Assembly (NCBI GenBank): GCA_012838345.1
Contig: DUPK01000021.1
Location: forward strand, 1-64,000
DNA length: 64,000 bases
DNA from: Clostridiales bacterium
Lineage (GTDB): Bacteria; Bacillota; Clostridia; Oscillospirales; Oscillospiraceae
Direction of reading: 5' to 3'
Positions within the stretch are counted from its first letter, which is position 1; each line of letters begins with the position of its first letter. The notes beneath the pieces were generated by a model. The model was not told the origin of the DNA and did no database searches. It worked only from the letters and a program-made list of their open reading frames with translations. Positions 34,713 through 42,567 of the stretch are shown piece by piece. The translations under genes and the position numbers were made by a program.

Positions 34713-36683
34713 TTACTTACCCTCCCTTATAGCTTGTTTTCCGATTTTTATCATCGTGACGATGGGAATCTTGGAAGAACAGATGGTCTGGCAGCACCCG
34801 CACTCGATGCAGTCCATAACATTCTGCTCCTTGAAGCCCTGCCAGTTCTGCATACCCGCATACTTTGTGAAGTAAAGCGGCTTTAGCTCCATCGGGCAGA
34901 CATCGACGCAGCGGCCGCACTTGATGCAGTTGTTCGGCTCGGATTCTACCGTTTCGACGGCAATGACGCCGTTTGTGGCCTTAAGAACCGGGACGTTGAG
35001 GTCGCTGAGCACAAAGCCCATCTGCGGACCGCCCATTTTGATAGTGGTATCGTCGCCCGTTATGCCGCCGCAGTAATCAATAAGCTCTTTTACCGAGGTG
35101 CCTACCTTGACTATGTAGTTGCCCGGATTCTTAATCCTCTCGCCGGTCACCGTGACAACGCGCTCGACAAGCGGCATTCCCTTCTGGATTGCATCGGAGA
35201 TTGCCTTGACGGTGCTGACGTTGCTGACAACGGCTCCGGCGTCGGCGGGAAGCCCTCCCGAGGGAACGGTGCGCCCGAGCACACGCTTAATCAGCATCTT
35301 TTCAGCGCCCTGCGGGTACTTTGTCTTTACGGCGACGACCTCTATATTGTCTAGGCCTTCGGTTTTTGCCTTCAGCGCTTCAATCGCGTCGGGCTTATTG
35401 TCCTCGACGGCGATTATGCCCCTATCTGCTCCGGTCGCTTTGAGCATGGCCTTGAGCCCGAAAATTATGTCGTCTGCATACTCAAGCATCACGCGGTGGT
35501 CCGCTGTGAGTAGCGGCTCGCACTCGCAGCCGTTGAGGAGCACGGTGTCAACCGGCTTCGGCGGCTTGAGCTTAACGGAGGTCGGGAAGCCGGCGCCGCC
35601 CATGCCGACGATGCCCGCTTCGCGGACGATGTTCACGATGTCGTCGGGCGTGAGGCTCTCAAGGTCTCCTGCGGGTTTGACCGACTCGTGCAGGGCGTTC
35701 TTGCCGTCGGAGTCAATCACGACGGACATGACCATCGCCCCTGAAATCGGGTGCAGGCGCGGCTCTACGGCCGTGACCGTACCGCTGACGCTCGAATGAA
35801 TCGGGCTGCTTATAAAGCCCTTCGCCTCGCCGATTTTCTGGCCGAGCTTGACGTAATCGCCCACGGCGACTTTCGGCTCGGCAGGAGCACCCGCGTGCAT
35901 CGACATTGGTATTACGACGGTCTTCGGCTCGGGGAACCTGACCAGAGCCAGATGCTCGCTTAGCTCCTTGCGCTCCGTCGGATGGATTCCGCCGTAGTAG
36001 CCTTCAAACCTCTGCTCGCGTATGGCTTTGACGTAATTACTGATGAGCTTGTAGTTTACCTTCGAATAATCCCTGACCTGAACTGGCTGGCCGAGCATCT
36101 CGTCAAGGCGCCCCTGCATCTTGAGCCTCTGATATATCTTTTCCCAGGCGCAGTCCTTAGTTTTGTCCACTTCGCATTTGCCGTTCTTGGACCCGCCGCA
36201 CTGGCCGTTTATAAGGCTCTTGGCGCAGTCCACGATGGGACAGATGCCTCCCGTAATGTTCAGGTAGCACTGGTTGCAGGCCTCGCAGCGGGTCACCGTC
36301 AGGGCCATGCCGTGGCGCCCTCTGTAGGCGATGGAATCGCTTGCGGCGTAAACGGGCTTTTCAAGTAAATCGGCAACCGTTTGAATTCCCAAACCGCAGG
36401 ATATTACAAATACGTTTTCCGCCTCCTCCGGCAGAACCGACTCAAGCAGTTTGGCTGTCGCAGTTTTGTTGCACAAAAAGTCAGCCCTCGCAGAACCGAC
36501 GATGCTCTTTCCCTGTTCGTCCGCTATTTTCTTAAACTCATCGTATTCCGGCTCAACCGCAATTTCAAATTCCTTGAAGCACTTGTTGCAGGAGATGACA
36601 AAAAGCTTGTCCTTGTCCTCAAGAAACGGTGCGAGTTCTTCCGTTCTTTTTAGCTTAAACTTGGTATAATCCTCCAAAACCAT
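34713..36683 (-). CDS. MetV-RnfC2 fusion protein
   Basis: A 656-residue two-part protein. Residues 1-205 are a second MetV-like cysteine-rich module (C32, C35, C71, C96, then C133-C136-C139, C148, C153, C162, C170, C178). Residues 230-656 resemble RnfC: a barrel-sandwich part, the NADH/FMN site G-M-G-G-A-G-F-P-T-S (about 360-369), and two ferredoxin motifs at C586-C589-C592-C596 and C625-C628-C631-C635. In Acetobacterium a separate RnfC2 gives MetF/MetV access to NADH; here RnfC2 is fused to an extra MetV. It likely oxidises NADH for the reductase. First gene of the operon. Confidence 0.9.
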   Translation of the reverse strand: MVLEDYTKFKLKRTEELAPFLEDKDKLFVISCNKCFKEFEIAVEPEYDEFKKIADEQGKSIVGSARADFLCNKTATAKLLESVLPEEAENVFVISCGLGIQTVADLLEKPVYAASDSIAYRGRHGMALTVTRCEACNQCYLNITGGICPIVDCAKSLINGQCGGSKNGKCEVDKTKDCAWEKIYQRLKMQGRLDEMLGQPVQVRDYSKVNYKLISNYVKAIREQRFEGYYGGIHPTERKELSEHLALVRFPEPKTVVIPMSMHAGAPAEPKVAVGDYVKLGQKIGEAKGFISSPIHSSVSGTVTAVEPRLHPISGAMVMSVVIDSDGKNALHESVKPAGDLESLTPDDIVNIVREAGIVGMGGAGFPTSVKLKPPKPVDTVLLNGCECEPLLTADHRVMLEYADDIIFGLKAMLKATGADRGIIAVEDNKPDAIEALKAKTEGLDNIEVVAVKTKYPQGAEKMLIKRVLGRTVPSGGLPADAGAVVSNVSTVKAISDAIQKGMPLVERVVTVTGERIKNPGNYIVKVGTSVKELIDYCGGITGDDTTIKMGGPQMGFVLSDLNVPVLKATNGVIAVETVESEPNNCIKCGRCVDVCPMELKPLYFTKYAGMQNWQGFKEQNVMDCIECGCCQTICSSKIPIVTMIKIGKQAIREGK

Positions 36684-36974
36684 TCTCCCCCCTACAGTAA
36701 AATAACAATAGAAAATTGAAAATCTGGAAACCTCTGGCCGAAAAAGCGCAAAATATCACTCAGTTTATACATTAAACATTTTTATCACAGAACTTAAGTT
36801 TTTTCTAGTCAAATTTAACGTTTATTATGAAGATATTTTAATCATCATTTTAATTCATAAATTTATGCAAAACTAACAAACCTAAGCAACAAATAGTAAT
36901 TATATAGCCTTTGCAAAACCACCGTGGTAGAATTGTATAAAGAAAATCGCTGTCAGGTGTATGTCGGAGGAAAT
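36684..36974. other. AT-rich divergent intergenic region
   Basis: About 290 bases between the MetV-RnfC2 operon (minus) and pit (plus). It is strongly AT-rich and should hold two divergent promoters; a TTGACT-17-TGTGAT candidate for the minus operon is weak. No riboswitch, tRNA or open reading frame was identified. Confidence 0.5.
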
Positions 36975-38027
36975 ATGACGATTTCATTGGTTGAGTTTCT
37001 GGGACAAGTGATTTCAAATCCTGCCCTTCTATTCATTACCGCCCTGACTCTCGGCGTCATTCTGGTTAACGGCTGGACCGATGCGCCGAACGCAATCGCG
37101 ACCTGCATCTCGACAAGGTCCATCACACCGAAAAACGCAATTTTGATGGCCACCGTCTTTAACTTTCTGGGCGTTCTTGTGATGACGATGTTTAACGCCA
37201 CGGTCGCACAGACAATTTACAAAATGGTCGATTTCGGCGGGAACGCGCACAACTCCCTCGTCGCCTTATGCGCCGCTCTGGTGGCAATCGTCCTCTGGGC
37301 GACCACGGCCTGGTATTTCGGCATTCCGACTAGCGAAAGCCACGCGTTAATCGCCGGAATATCCGGCGCCGCCATTGCCGTCCAGAGGGGCTTTTCGGGC
37401 ATCAACCCCGACGAGTGGGTAAAGGTTATATACGGCCTGTTCCTGTCCACAATCATCGGCTTCGGGCTCGGCTATGTGGTTGTAAAGCTGATAGGTTTTC
37501 TATTTCGGAAGGCCGATAAGCGGAAAACCAGGGCGCTTTTCTCCAAGGCCCAGGTTGCGGGCGGAGCCGCCATGGCCTTTATGCACGGCGCCCAGGACGG
37601 CCAAAAGTTCATGGGAGTCTTTCTGCTCGGTATCTTCCTGGCCAGGGGCGAGGGCAGCGCGGACAGCTTTGTCATCCCGATTTGGCTTATGATTCTGTGC
37701 TCGGCAATCATGGCCCTGGGCACCTCAATCGGGGGCCTGAGGATAATAAAAACCGTAGGACTCGGCATGGTTAAGCTGGAGACTTACCAGGGATTTTCGG
37801 CGGATCTCGCCGGGGCGCTCAGTCTGCTTCTCGCTTCCGTTTTGGGTATTCCCGTAAGCACGACGCACACCAAAACGACCGCTATCATGGGAGTCGGCAC
37901 TGCAAAATCGCTTTCAGCGGTAAACTGGAGCATAGTCAGGGAAATGGTCGCGGCGTGGATTCTAACCTTCCCCGGTTGCGGGGTTTTGGGATACTTGATG
38001 GCCCTTATTTTTATGGCAATATTCTAG
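36975..38027 (+). CDS. pit: Low-affinity inorganic phosphate transporter, Pit family
   Basis: A proton- or cation-coupled phosphate permease with about ten membrane segments over 350 residues. Two inverted Pit repeats are visible: N-G-W-T-D-A-P-N-A-I-A-T near residues 36-47 and A-F-M-H-G-A-Q-D-G-Q-K near 202-212. The V-S-T-T-H-T-K-T-T-A-I-M-G-V-G stretch near 295 is also typical. The ATG at 36975 follows CGGAGG. It is paired with the DUF47 gene 28 bases downstream, the usual partner that controls Pit transporters. Confidence 0.95.
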   Translation: MTISLVEFLGQVISNPALLFITALTLGVILVNGWTDAPNAIATCISTRSITPKNAILMATVFNFLGVLVMTMFNATVAQTIYKMVDFGGNAHNSLVALCAALVAIVLWATTAWYFGIPTSESHALIAGISGAAIAVQRGFSGINPDEWVKVIYGLFLSTIIGFGLGYVVVKLIGFLFRKADKRKTRALFSKAQVAGGAAMAFMHGAQDGQKFMGVFLLGIFLARGEGSADSFVIPIWLMILCSAIMALGTSIGGLRIIKTVGLGMVKLETYQGFSADLAGALSLLLASVLGIPVSTTHTKTTAIMGVGTAKSLSAVNWSIVREMVAAWILTFPGCGVLGYLMALIFMAIF

Positions 38028-38055
38028 AATGTTCTTGCTGGAGGACTAAAAAGAT

Positions 38056-38679
38056 ATGAGAAAAAAGAGAGGATACTCGTATTTCACCGCCTTTGTCGAG
38101 CTGGCAAAGTACTCTTTAAAAGCATGCGAAGTATTAAACCATACGCTTAATCAGTTTGATTCAATAGACCTCGACGAGCAGCTCAAAATAATGCACGAAG
38201 TGGAGCACTCCGCGGACAAGGCCAAACACGACCTGTTCAACCGGCTTGCCAAGGAATTCCTGCCGCCGATTGACCGCGAGGACATTATTCAGCTTTCAGA
38301 AATCATAGACGACGTGACGGATTTTATCGAGGATGTCCTTATCAATATCAGTATTTTCAATTTTAAGTTCATCCCACAGGAGTTCATCGAGTTCTCCGAG
38401 GTTCTTGAAAACTGCTGTAAGGCTTTGATTTCCTCCCTCATTGAATTTGAAAACCATAATAAGTCCAGGACACTGCACGAGAGCATTATTGAAGTCAACA
38501 GGCTGGAAGAGCAGGCGGACAGCCTCTACATGAACGGGGTCAGGAATCTTTTCGGCACCACGATTGACCCGATTAAAATAATGGTCTGGAAGGAAGTCTA
38601 CGACAGCTTTGAAAAATGCTGCGACGCCTGCGAGGACGCCGCTAACTTCATTGAGAATATAGTGATGAAGATTTCATAA
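38056..38679 (+). CDS. DUF47 / PhoU-like Pit accessory protein
   Basis: A 207-residue, all-helical PhoU-like protein (DUF47, YkaA type) that accompanies Pit phosphate transporters and probably adjusts their activity. Family features include repeated helices with conserved acidic pairs that bind metal in PhoU relatives: H-E-V-E-H-S-A-D-K-A-K-H near residues 49-60, I-D-R-E-D-I-I-Q-L-S near 74-83, and L-E-E-Q-A-D near 152. It is cotranscribed with pit. Confidence 0.92.
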   Translation: MRKKRGYSYFTAFVELAKYSLKACEVLNHTLNQFDSIDLDEQLKIMHEVEHSADKAKHDLFNRLAKEFLPPIDREDIIQLSEIIDDVTDFIEDVLINISIFNFKFIPQEFIEFSEVLENCCKALISSLIEFENHNKSRTLHESIIEVNRLEEQADSLYMNGVRNLFGTTIDPIKIMVWKEVYDSFEKCCDACEDAANFIENIVMKIS

Positions 38680-38757
38680 AAGTAAGCTCATAATTAAGGG
38701 CAAGGTTTAAAATGTTAATTTGTGGATAGCATAACGCTGTGGATTTTAAATTTTCTA

Positions 38758-38785
38758 TTGAAATTTTCTATCGTTGTGCTATAAT
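38758..38785 (+). promoter_or_regulatory. Promoter of tRNA-Gly
   Basis: TTGAAA (38758-38763), a 16-base spacer and consensus TATAAT (38780-38785), 11 bases before the tRNA 5' end. Confidence 0.65.
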
Positions 38786-38796
38786 CACACTTGCCT

Positions 38797-38870
38797 GCGG
38801 GTGTAGTTCAATGGCAGAACATCAGCTTCCCAAGCTGAATACGAGGGTTCGATTCCCTTCACCCGCTCCA
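38797..38870 (+). tRNA. tRNA-Gly (anticodon CCC)
   Basis: A complete cloverleaf of 74 bases with encoded CCA. The acceptor stem is GCGGGTG / CACCCGC, the discriminator base is T, the anticodon stem is TCAGC / GCTGA around the loop TTCCCAA (anticodon CCC at positions 34-36), and the T arm is GAGGG-TTCGATT-CCCTT. It reads the GGG glycine codon. It is a single gene with its own promoter and a strong terminator. Confidence 0.95.
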
Positions 38871-38876
38871 GAATAG

Positions 38877-38924
38877 AAAAGCCCGCAAAGCCTGATATTT
38901 CAAGGCTTTGCGGGCTTTTTTCTT
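38877..38924 (+). terminator. Strong terminator after tRNA-Gly
   Basis: A perfect 17-base stem (38877-38893 and 38903-38919) with a nine-base loop, followed by further T residues. The rest of the gap to 39159 is AT-rich with short TTAAAAAATGG direct repeats and no gene that I can see. Confidence 0.9.
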
Positions 38925-39159
38925 TTCGGTTATTGAGCATTTTTGATTTGAATTTATGTTCGTTATTGAGGGTTTTTTACCGTATCAATGGTTAAAAAAT
39001 GGTTAAAAAATTCAATCCGCATGAAACAAAAAAGCCGGAGGAATAAACCTCGCAGGGAACCCTGCAATCTTAATTTTTATAACCTTTGCGCTCGCGCGTC
39101 AATAATCAGCGGCCTGCAGCCTGGTTTCAGCGCGCTGCAAACCGGGCGACACTGACCAA

Positions 39160-39896
39160 TTAGCTTGCCAGTAAACCAAGCTGCTTTCTGATGCCTTGCC
39201 CTCTTTCCCTTAGGTACTCTATCTCTCTTTCCAGCTCGTTTATATAGATTCCGGCCGCCAAAGCCGGTCTGGAGTAGTCGTAATACAGCCCCTTATAGAA
39301 GTTCGGCTGGTCGTAGGCGGCAAAATCGATGTGCGGTTCAAGCCTCGAGAGCATTTCGCTTAGTGAAGAGTCAAGCTCCCTGATTTCCCTCATATTTGTA
39401 TTCGAAAGCAGTTTAGTGCGAAGCGTTCCGAAAGGAAGTCCCACAACCGGAATAAAGCCAAAAACATCTACGATATTCGCCGCACGAACTTTTTTTGCGG
39501 CCTTATCAAGCATACCCGACATCTTAAGACACTGCTTCTGCAGGCCGTCCTTTAGCTCCGCGTCTATCAGGCCAGGCAGCGCGTTTCCGACCTTCGCGCC
39601 TAGCTCAAATACATTCTGCGCCTCTTTCAGCTCCGACTGAGAGAGGAGACTTCTCAAAGCGGGGTAGCCGTCCAGCTCCCTGACATGCTCCTCGACCGTG
39701 TCCGCTATCGTTTCAGGATTTTTATGCATCGCCTCTATCCGGTCAAGGCTGAAGCGGGCCATCAGCAAATAGACAAGCTGCTTTAATCTATAGCGTCCTG
39801 ATTACCTTCCGGCAAATTCAGAAGGCCTTTGCTGCAGATGGCTTTGACAAGTTTTTTCGGCAACCCGGTTTTCCGAATCACTTTTTTCACCGTCAT
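39160..39896 (-). pseudogene. MerR-like regulator split by a -1 frameshift
   Basis: Two adjacent frames together look like one MerR-type protein. The first starts at 39896 (ATG, GGGGG eight bases upstream) and reads a helix-turn-helix-like K-K-V-I-R-K-T-G-L-P-K-K-L then S-K-G-L-L, ending D-A-I-D at a TAA (39783-39785). The second frame, overlapping by one base, continues L-K-Q-L-V-Y-L-L-M-A-R-F-S-L-D-R-I, the usual end of a MerR DNA-binding domain, then about 190 residues of helical C-terminus. The second part alone has only a TTG/ATG start without ribosome site. One missing base, a sequence error, or programmed -1 shifting are possible. Confidence 0.6.
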
Positions 39897-39984
39897 TCGA
39901 TAATCCCCCTGCATCTGTTTTTTTGTCGGTAAGAAAGAGCTTGCCGCGCTTAGCTTTTGGCTTATCGCTTTATTTATATTTGCT

Positions 39985-40161
39985 CTAGAGATGAGCACCT
40001 GCCTTCTTAAAGCATTTCGGAGGCTCCGTAGCAAGCACGGCGAGCGTATCTCCAAGCTGACTAAACAAGAGACTTAAAAACGCAATTTCCTCCTCGGTTT
40101 TGCCCTTTGCAATCGTAATCGCCAGTGCGGTAATAAACGTGGCCCATTCGCAGGAACGCAT
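39985..40161 (-). CDS. Small DUF6774-like protein
   Basis: A 58-residue protein beginning M-R-S-C-E-W-A-T-F-I and continuing with A-L-A-I-T-I-A-K-G-K-T-E-E-E-I-A-F-L and F-S-Q-L-G-D-T-L-A-V-L-A. It resembles the small DUF6774 proteins of clostridia, whose function is unknown. A ribosome site (GGGGGTGG) stands before the ATG. It lies just upstream of the split MerR-like gene in the same direction and may share its transcript. Confidence 0.65.
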   Translation of the reverse strand: MRSCEWATFITALAITIAKGKTEEEIAFLSLLFSQLGDTLAVLATEPPKCFKKAGAHL

Positions 40162-40219
40162 CAAACCACCCCCAGTTTAAGATATGTCATCAAAAACCGT
40201 GTGTGATTGATGAGTTAAG

Positions 40220-40246
40220 GCGGCACCCGTCCGGGCGCCGCTTTTT
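40220..40246. terminator. Hairpin after the repeat-protease lipoprotein gene
   Basis: A GC-rich hairpin (GCGGCACCCG / CGGGCGCCGC, one mismatch, two-base loop at 40220-40241) flanked by T-run on the plus side and A-run on the minus side, six bases past the stop of the minus-strand gene. As a minus-strand terminator the tail is weak; it may act in both directions. Confidence 0.5.
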
Positions 40247-40251
40247 CCACG

Positions 40252-42276
40252 TCAATTAGGCTTTAAATAAACAAACAAATCGTAATTCGGGGTCACCATG
40301 TTCCCGTAGTCGTCCTTCAGGAAGCAGCAGACATATATGTTTTTCGCATCGCTTTTTACGTTGAAAAACAGGACCTGAATAACATTGCCGCCTGTGAGCT
40401 GGACAACATCCGCAATCGCCAGTATTCCGCCGTTATCATCGAGCAGGACGCAGTACATTTTTTCTATGTCCGAGGGCATTTCCGTTGCCATAAGCACGGT
40501 CAGCCTCCCGCCGACAGTCACCCTGTACCTGTAGTAGTCTATGTCCGAGTCCGAAGAAATCCAGCCGTTGATGGTCTGCCCGTTGGAGGTTATGAGCTGA
40601 GCGGAGGTCATGGAGTTGTTCGGCTCCACCTCGGGCCTGTTGTCGTCGTATATCCACATTTGATAATACGCGGTCTTCAGGTAAAACTGCTCGATTGTGA
40701 TGGGGGACGATGTGTCCACCGCAGCAAGCTCCTTTATATTTACTGCAAAGTTTATATTCTGGCCGGTGGTCAGCGTAAGGCTGTTTACGCCTATTACCTC
40801 TCCGTAAATATTGAGAAGCGGTCCGCCGCTGTTCCCCGTTGAAATCGGGGCCGTTATCTGTATGCAGTTTATCCCTTCGACAAGCCTGGAGGCGGACGAG
40901 ACGATGCCGTTTGAGAAGGTGCCTGTCAGCCCCTTGGAGCTGCCCAGGGCATAGACGGTCTCGCCGGTTTTTATCTCACGGCCTGATATTTTAAGGAAGG
41001 GCGTGTCGCTCTTTTCAATTTTAACTACCGCAAGATCTCTCGACTCATCGTATCCGAGCACATGGGTGACCTCGTATACGCTGCCGTCGCTTAAGGTCGC
41101 GGTTATGCGGTAAGCGCTTTCAATGACATGGTAGTTGGTCGCAATAGTGCCGTTTTCGTCTATGAAGAAGCCTGAACCCAGAGACTCGGCAACCCCGCTT
41201 TTGTTGTATACCGTAAGCTCCACGGTCGCGGGAGCCGCCAGAGTGTATATCTCCGTCGAGGTATATGTCGCGGTGCTCCACTGCGCGACAACCGTAATGT
41301 CCGAGCGCACGTCGTTGAAGGGAACGCTCCAGCCCATGAATTCGTAGCCGCTTCTCGTGCAGGCCGGCGCAACCGCCGCCTCCCCTTCCTTAACGGTCTG
41401 CACCAGAACGCCTTCCGTAAGTGTGCCTCCGTTTAAGTCGAAGGTGACCGTGTACGCCTTCGCCCAAATGGCCTTAACCGTTACGTCCTCTGTGACGTTC
41501 TCATACGAGCCCGTCCAGCCGTCCAGCACATACCCATCTCGCCTTACTTCGGGCGGGATGGCGCTGCTCCCGCTTCTGACGCTTTGCGCGGCGTAGCCGG
41601 ATACAAGGCTCCCTCCGTCAAGGTCGAAGGTGACTATATAGGCCTTGCTCCAAAGCGCTTTTACGGTCATATCCTGTGTTACGTTTGAAAAGTCCATATC
41701 CCAGCCGTCAAAGAGGTAGCCGCTCCTTGCGACTGTGGGCGCCTCGGCCGCAGAACCATCCTTAACTATCTGAACAAGCTCGCCCTCGGCCAAGCCGCCA
41801 TTCGGGTCAAAGGTCACGGTATGTAGTTTAAGCCACTTTGCCGTGACCGTCATCGTATATTTAACCTCCAGGAAATCCCTGTCCCAGCCGTCGAAGATAT
41901 AACCCTCGCGCTCCACAATAGGCGCAAAGGCGTATCCCCCGTCTGGCACTATTTGCTCGCTCTCGCCGCTCACAACAGTCCCTCCGGCAGGGTCGAAAGT
42001 AACCGTATGTACCTTTTCCCAGATAGCGGAGACGGTTTTGTCACTGTATATCGGGGAGATAACATCGTTCCAGGACACAAATCTGTAGCCGGTTTTTTCG
42101 ACAATCGGAGGAACAGCGCTCCCGCCTTCCTCAACCTTCTGCTGCAGCTCCCCGCCGCCAGTCCTCATGCCGCCGTTGGTATCGAAGGTCACGGTATATG
42201 TCTTACTGCAGGCTGTAAGAAATATTAATAACAGGGCCGCCCACACCGCTATCAACACTGACTTTTTATTTATCAT
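40252..42276 (-). CDS. Surface lipoprotein with five InlB-type repeats and a trypsin-like protease domain
   Basis: A 674-residue predicted lipoprotein. The signal peptide ends in the lipobox L-T-A-C (Cys23). Five InlB B-repeat (Listeria-Bacteroides) modules follow over about 26-335, each with T-V-T-F-D-x-x-G-G at the start and G-Y-x-F-x-G-W near the end. Residues 350-520 form an S1C/HtrA-like protease with His383 (N-Y-H-V), Asp414 (S-R-D-L-A-V) and Ser483 (G-N-S-G-G-P-L). Residues 548-672 resemble a pre-peptidase C-terminal (PPC) domain (E-P-N-N-S-M). No PDZ domain is seen. Probably anchored outside the membrane; the substrate is unknown. Confidence 0.85.
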   Translation of the reverse strand: MINKKSVLIAVWAALLLIFLTACSKTYTVTFDTNGGMRTGGGELQQKVEEGGSAVPPIVEKTGYRFVSWNDVISPIYSDKTVSAIWEKVHTVTFDPAGGTVVSGESEQIVPDGGYAFAPIVEREGYIFDGWDRDFLEVKYTMTVTAKWLKLHTVTFDPNGGLAEGELVQIVKDGSAAEAPTVARSGYLFDGWDMDFSNVTQDMTVKALWSKAYIVTFDLDGGSLVSGYAAQSVRSGSSAIPPEVRRDGYVLDGWTGSYENVTEDVTVKAIWAKAYTVTFDLNGGTLTEGVLVQTVKEGEAAVAPACTRSGYEFMGWSVPFNDVRSDITVVAQWSTATYTSTEIYTLAAPATVELTVYNKSGVAESLGSGFFIDENGTIATNYHVIESAYRITATLSDGSVYEVTHVLGYDESRDLAVVKIEKSDTPFLKISGREIKTGETVYALGSSKGLTGTFSNGIVSSASRLVEGINCIQITAPISTGNSGGPLLNIYGEVIGVNSLTLTTGQNINFAVNIKELAAVDTSSPITIEQFYLKTAYYQMWIYDDNRPEVEPNNSMTSAQLITSNGQTINGWISSDSDIDYYRYRVTVGGRLTVLMATEMPSDIEKMYCVLLDDNGGILAIADVVQLTGGNVIQVLFFNVKSDAKNIYVCCFLKDDYGNMVTPNYDLFVYLKPN

Positions 42277-42493
42277 ATCAGGGCATACTCCTAAGTTACA
42301 ATATAGCTCTTCTCTCTCAATTTAAGCTCGATTTAAGTTCTATTCTATAATACCGGATATGGAAATGCAACATTAATCGAACTCTTTGGGTTCCAATAAT
42401 TATAGACGTAATTTTTGTATATTTGTTCTATTTTTCCAATAAATATATCGATAATAAAACGGTTATTAATATAGATACGTAAATCCGAGTCCG
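42277..42493. other. AT-rich divergent gap between the lipoprotein and metF genes
   Basis: About 215 AT-rich bases before the metF leader. It must hold promoters for both divergent genes, but no unambiguous -35/-10 pair could be chosen. AGGAG stands 11 bases before the lipoprotein ATG. Confidence 0.4.
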
Positions 42494-42542
42494 GCGCATG
42501 ATATTAGAGCCTTATGCGTAACATGCGCTGCACAAGCTCTAA
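42492..42542 (+). promoter_or_regulatory. Possible H-type pseudoknot in the metF leader
   Basis: Two interleaved complementary pairs lie directly before the metF ribosome site. CGGCGCATG (42492-42500) pairs with CATGCGCTG (42522-42530) over nine bases with one G-U; TTAGAGC (42504-42510) pairs with GCTCTAA (42536-42542) over seven. The order A-B-A'-B' is that of an H-type pseudoknot. It ends 13 bases before GGAGG, so folding could control translation. It does not match the SAM, SAH or THF riboswitch consensus that I know. Confidence 0.45.
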
Positions 42543-42567
42543 ATCCACAAAAGACGGAGGCATAATT

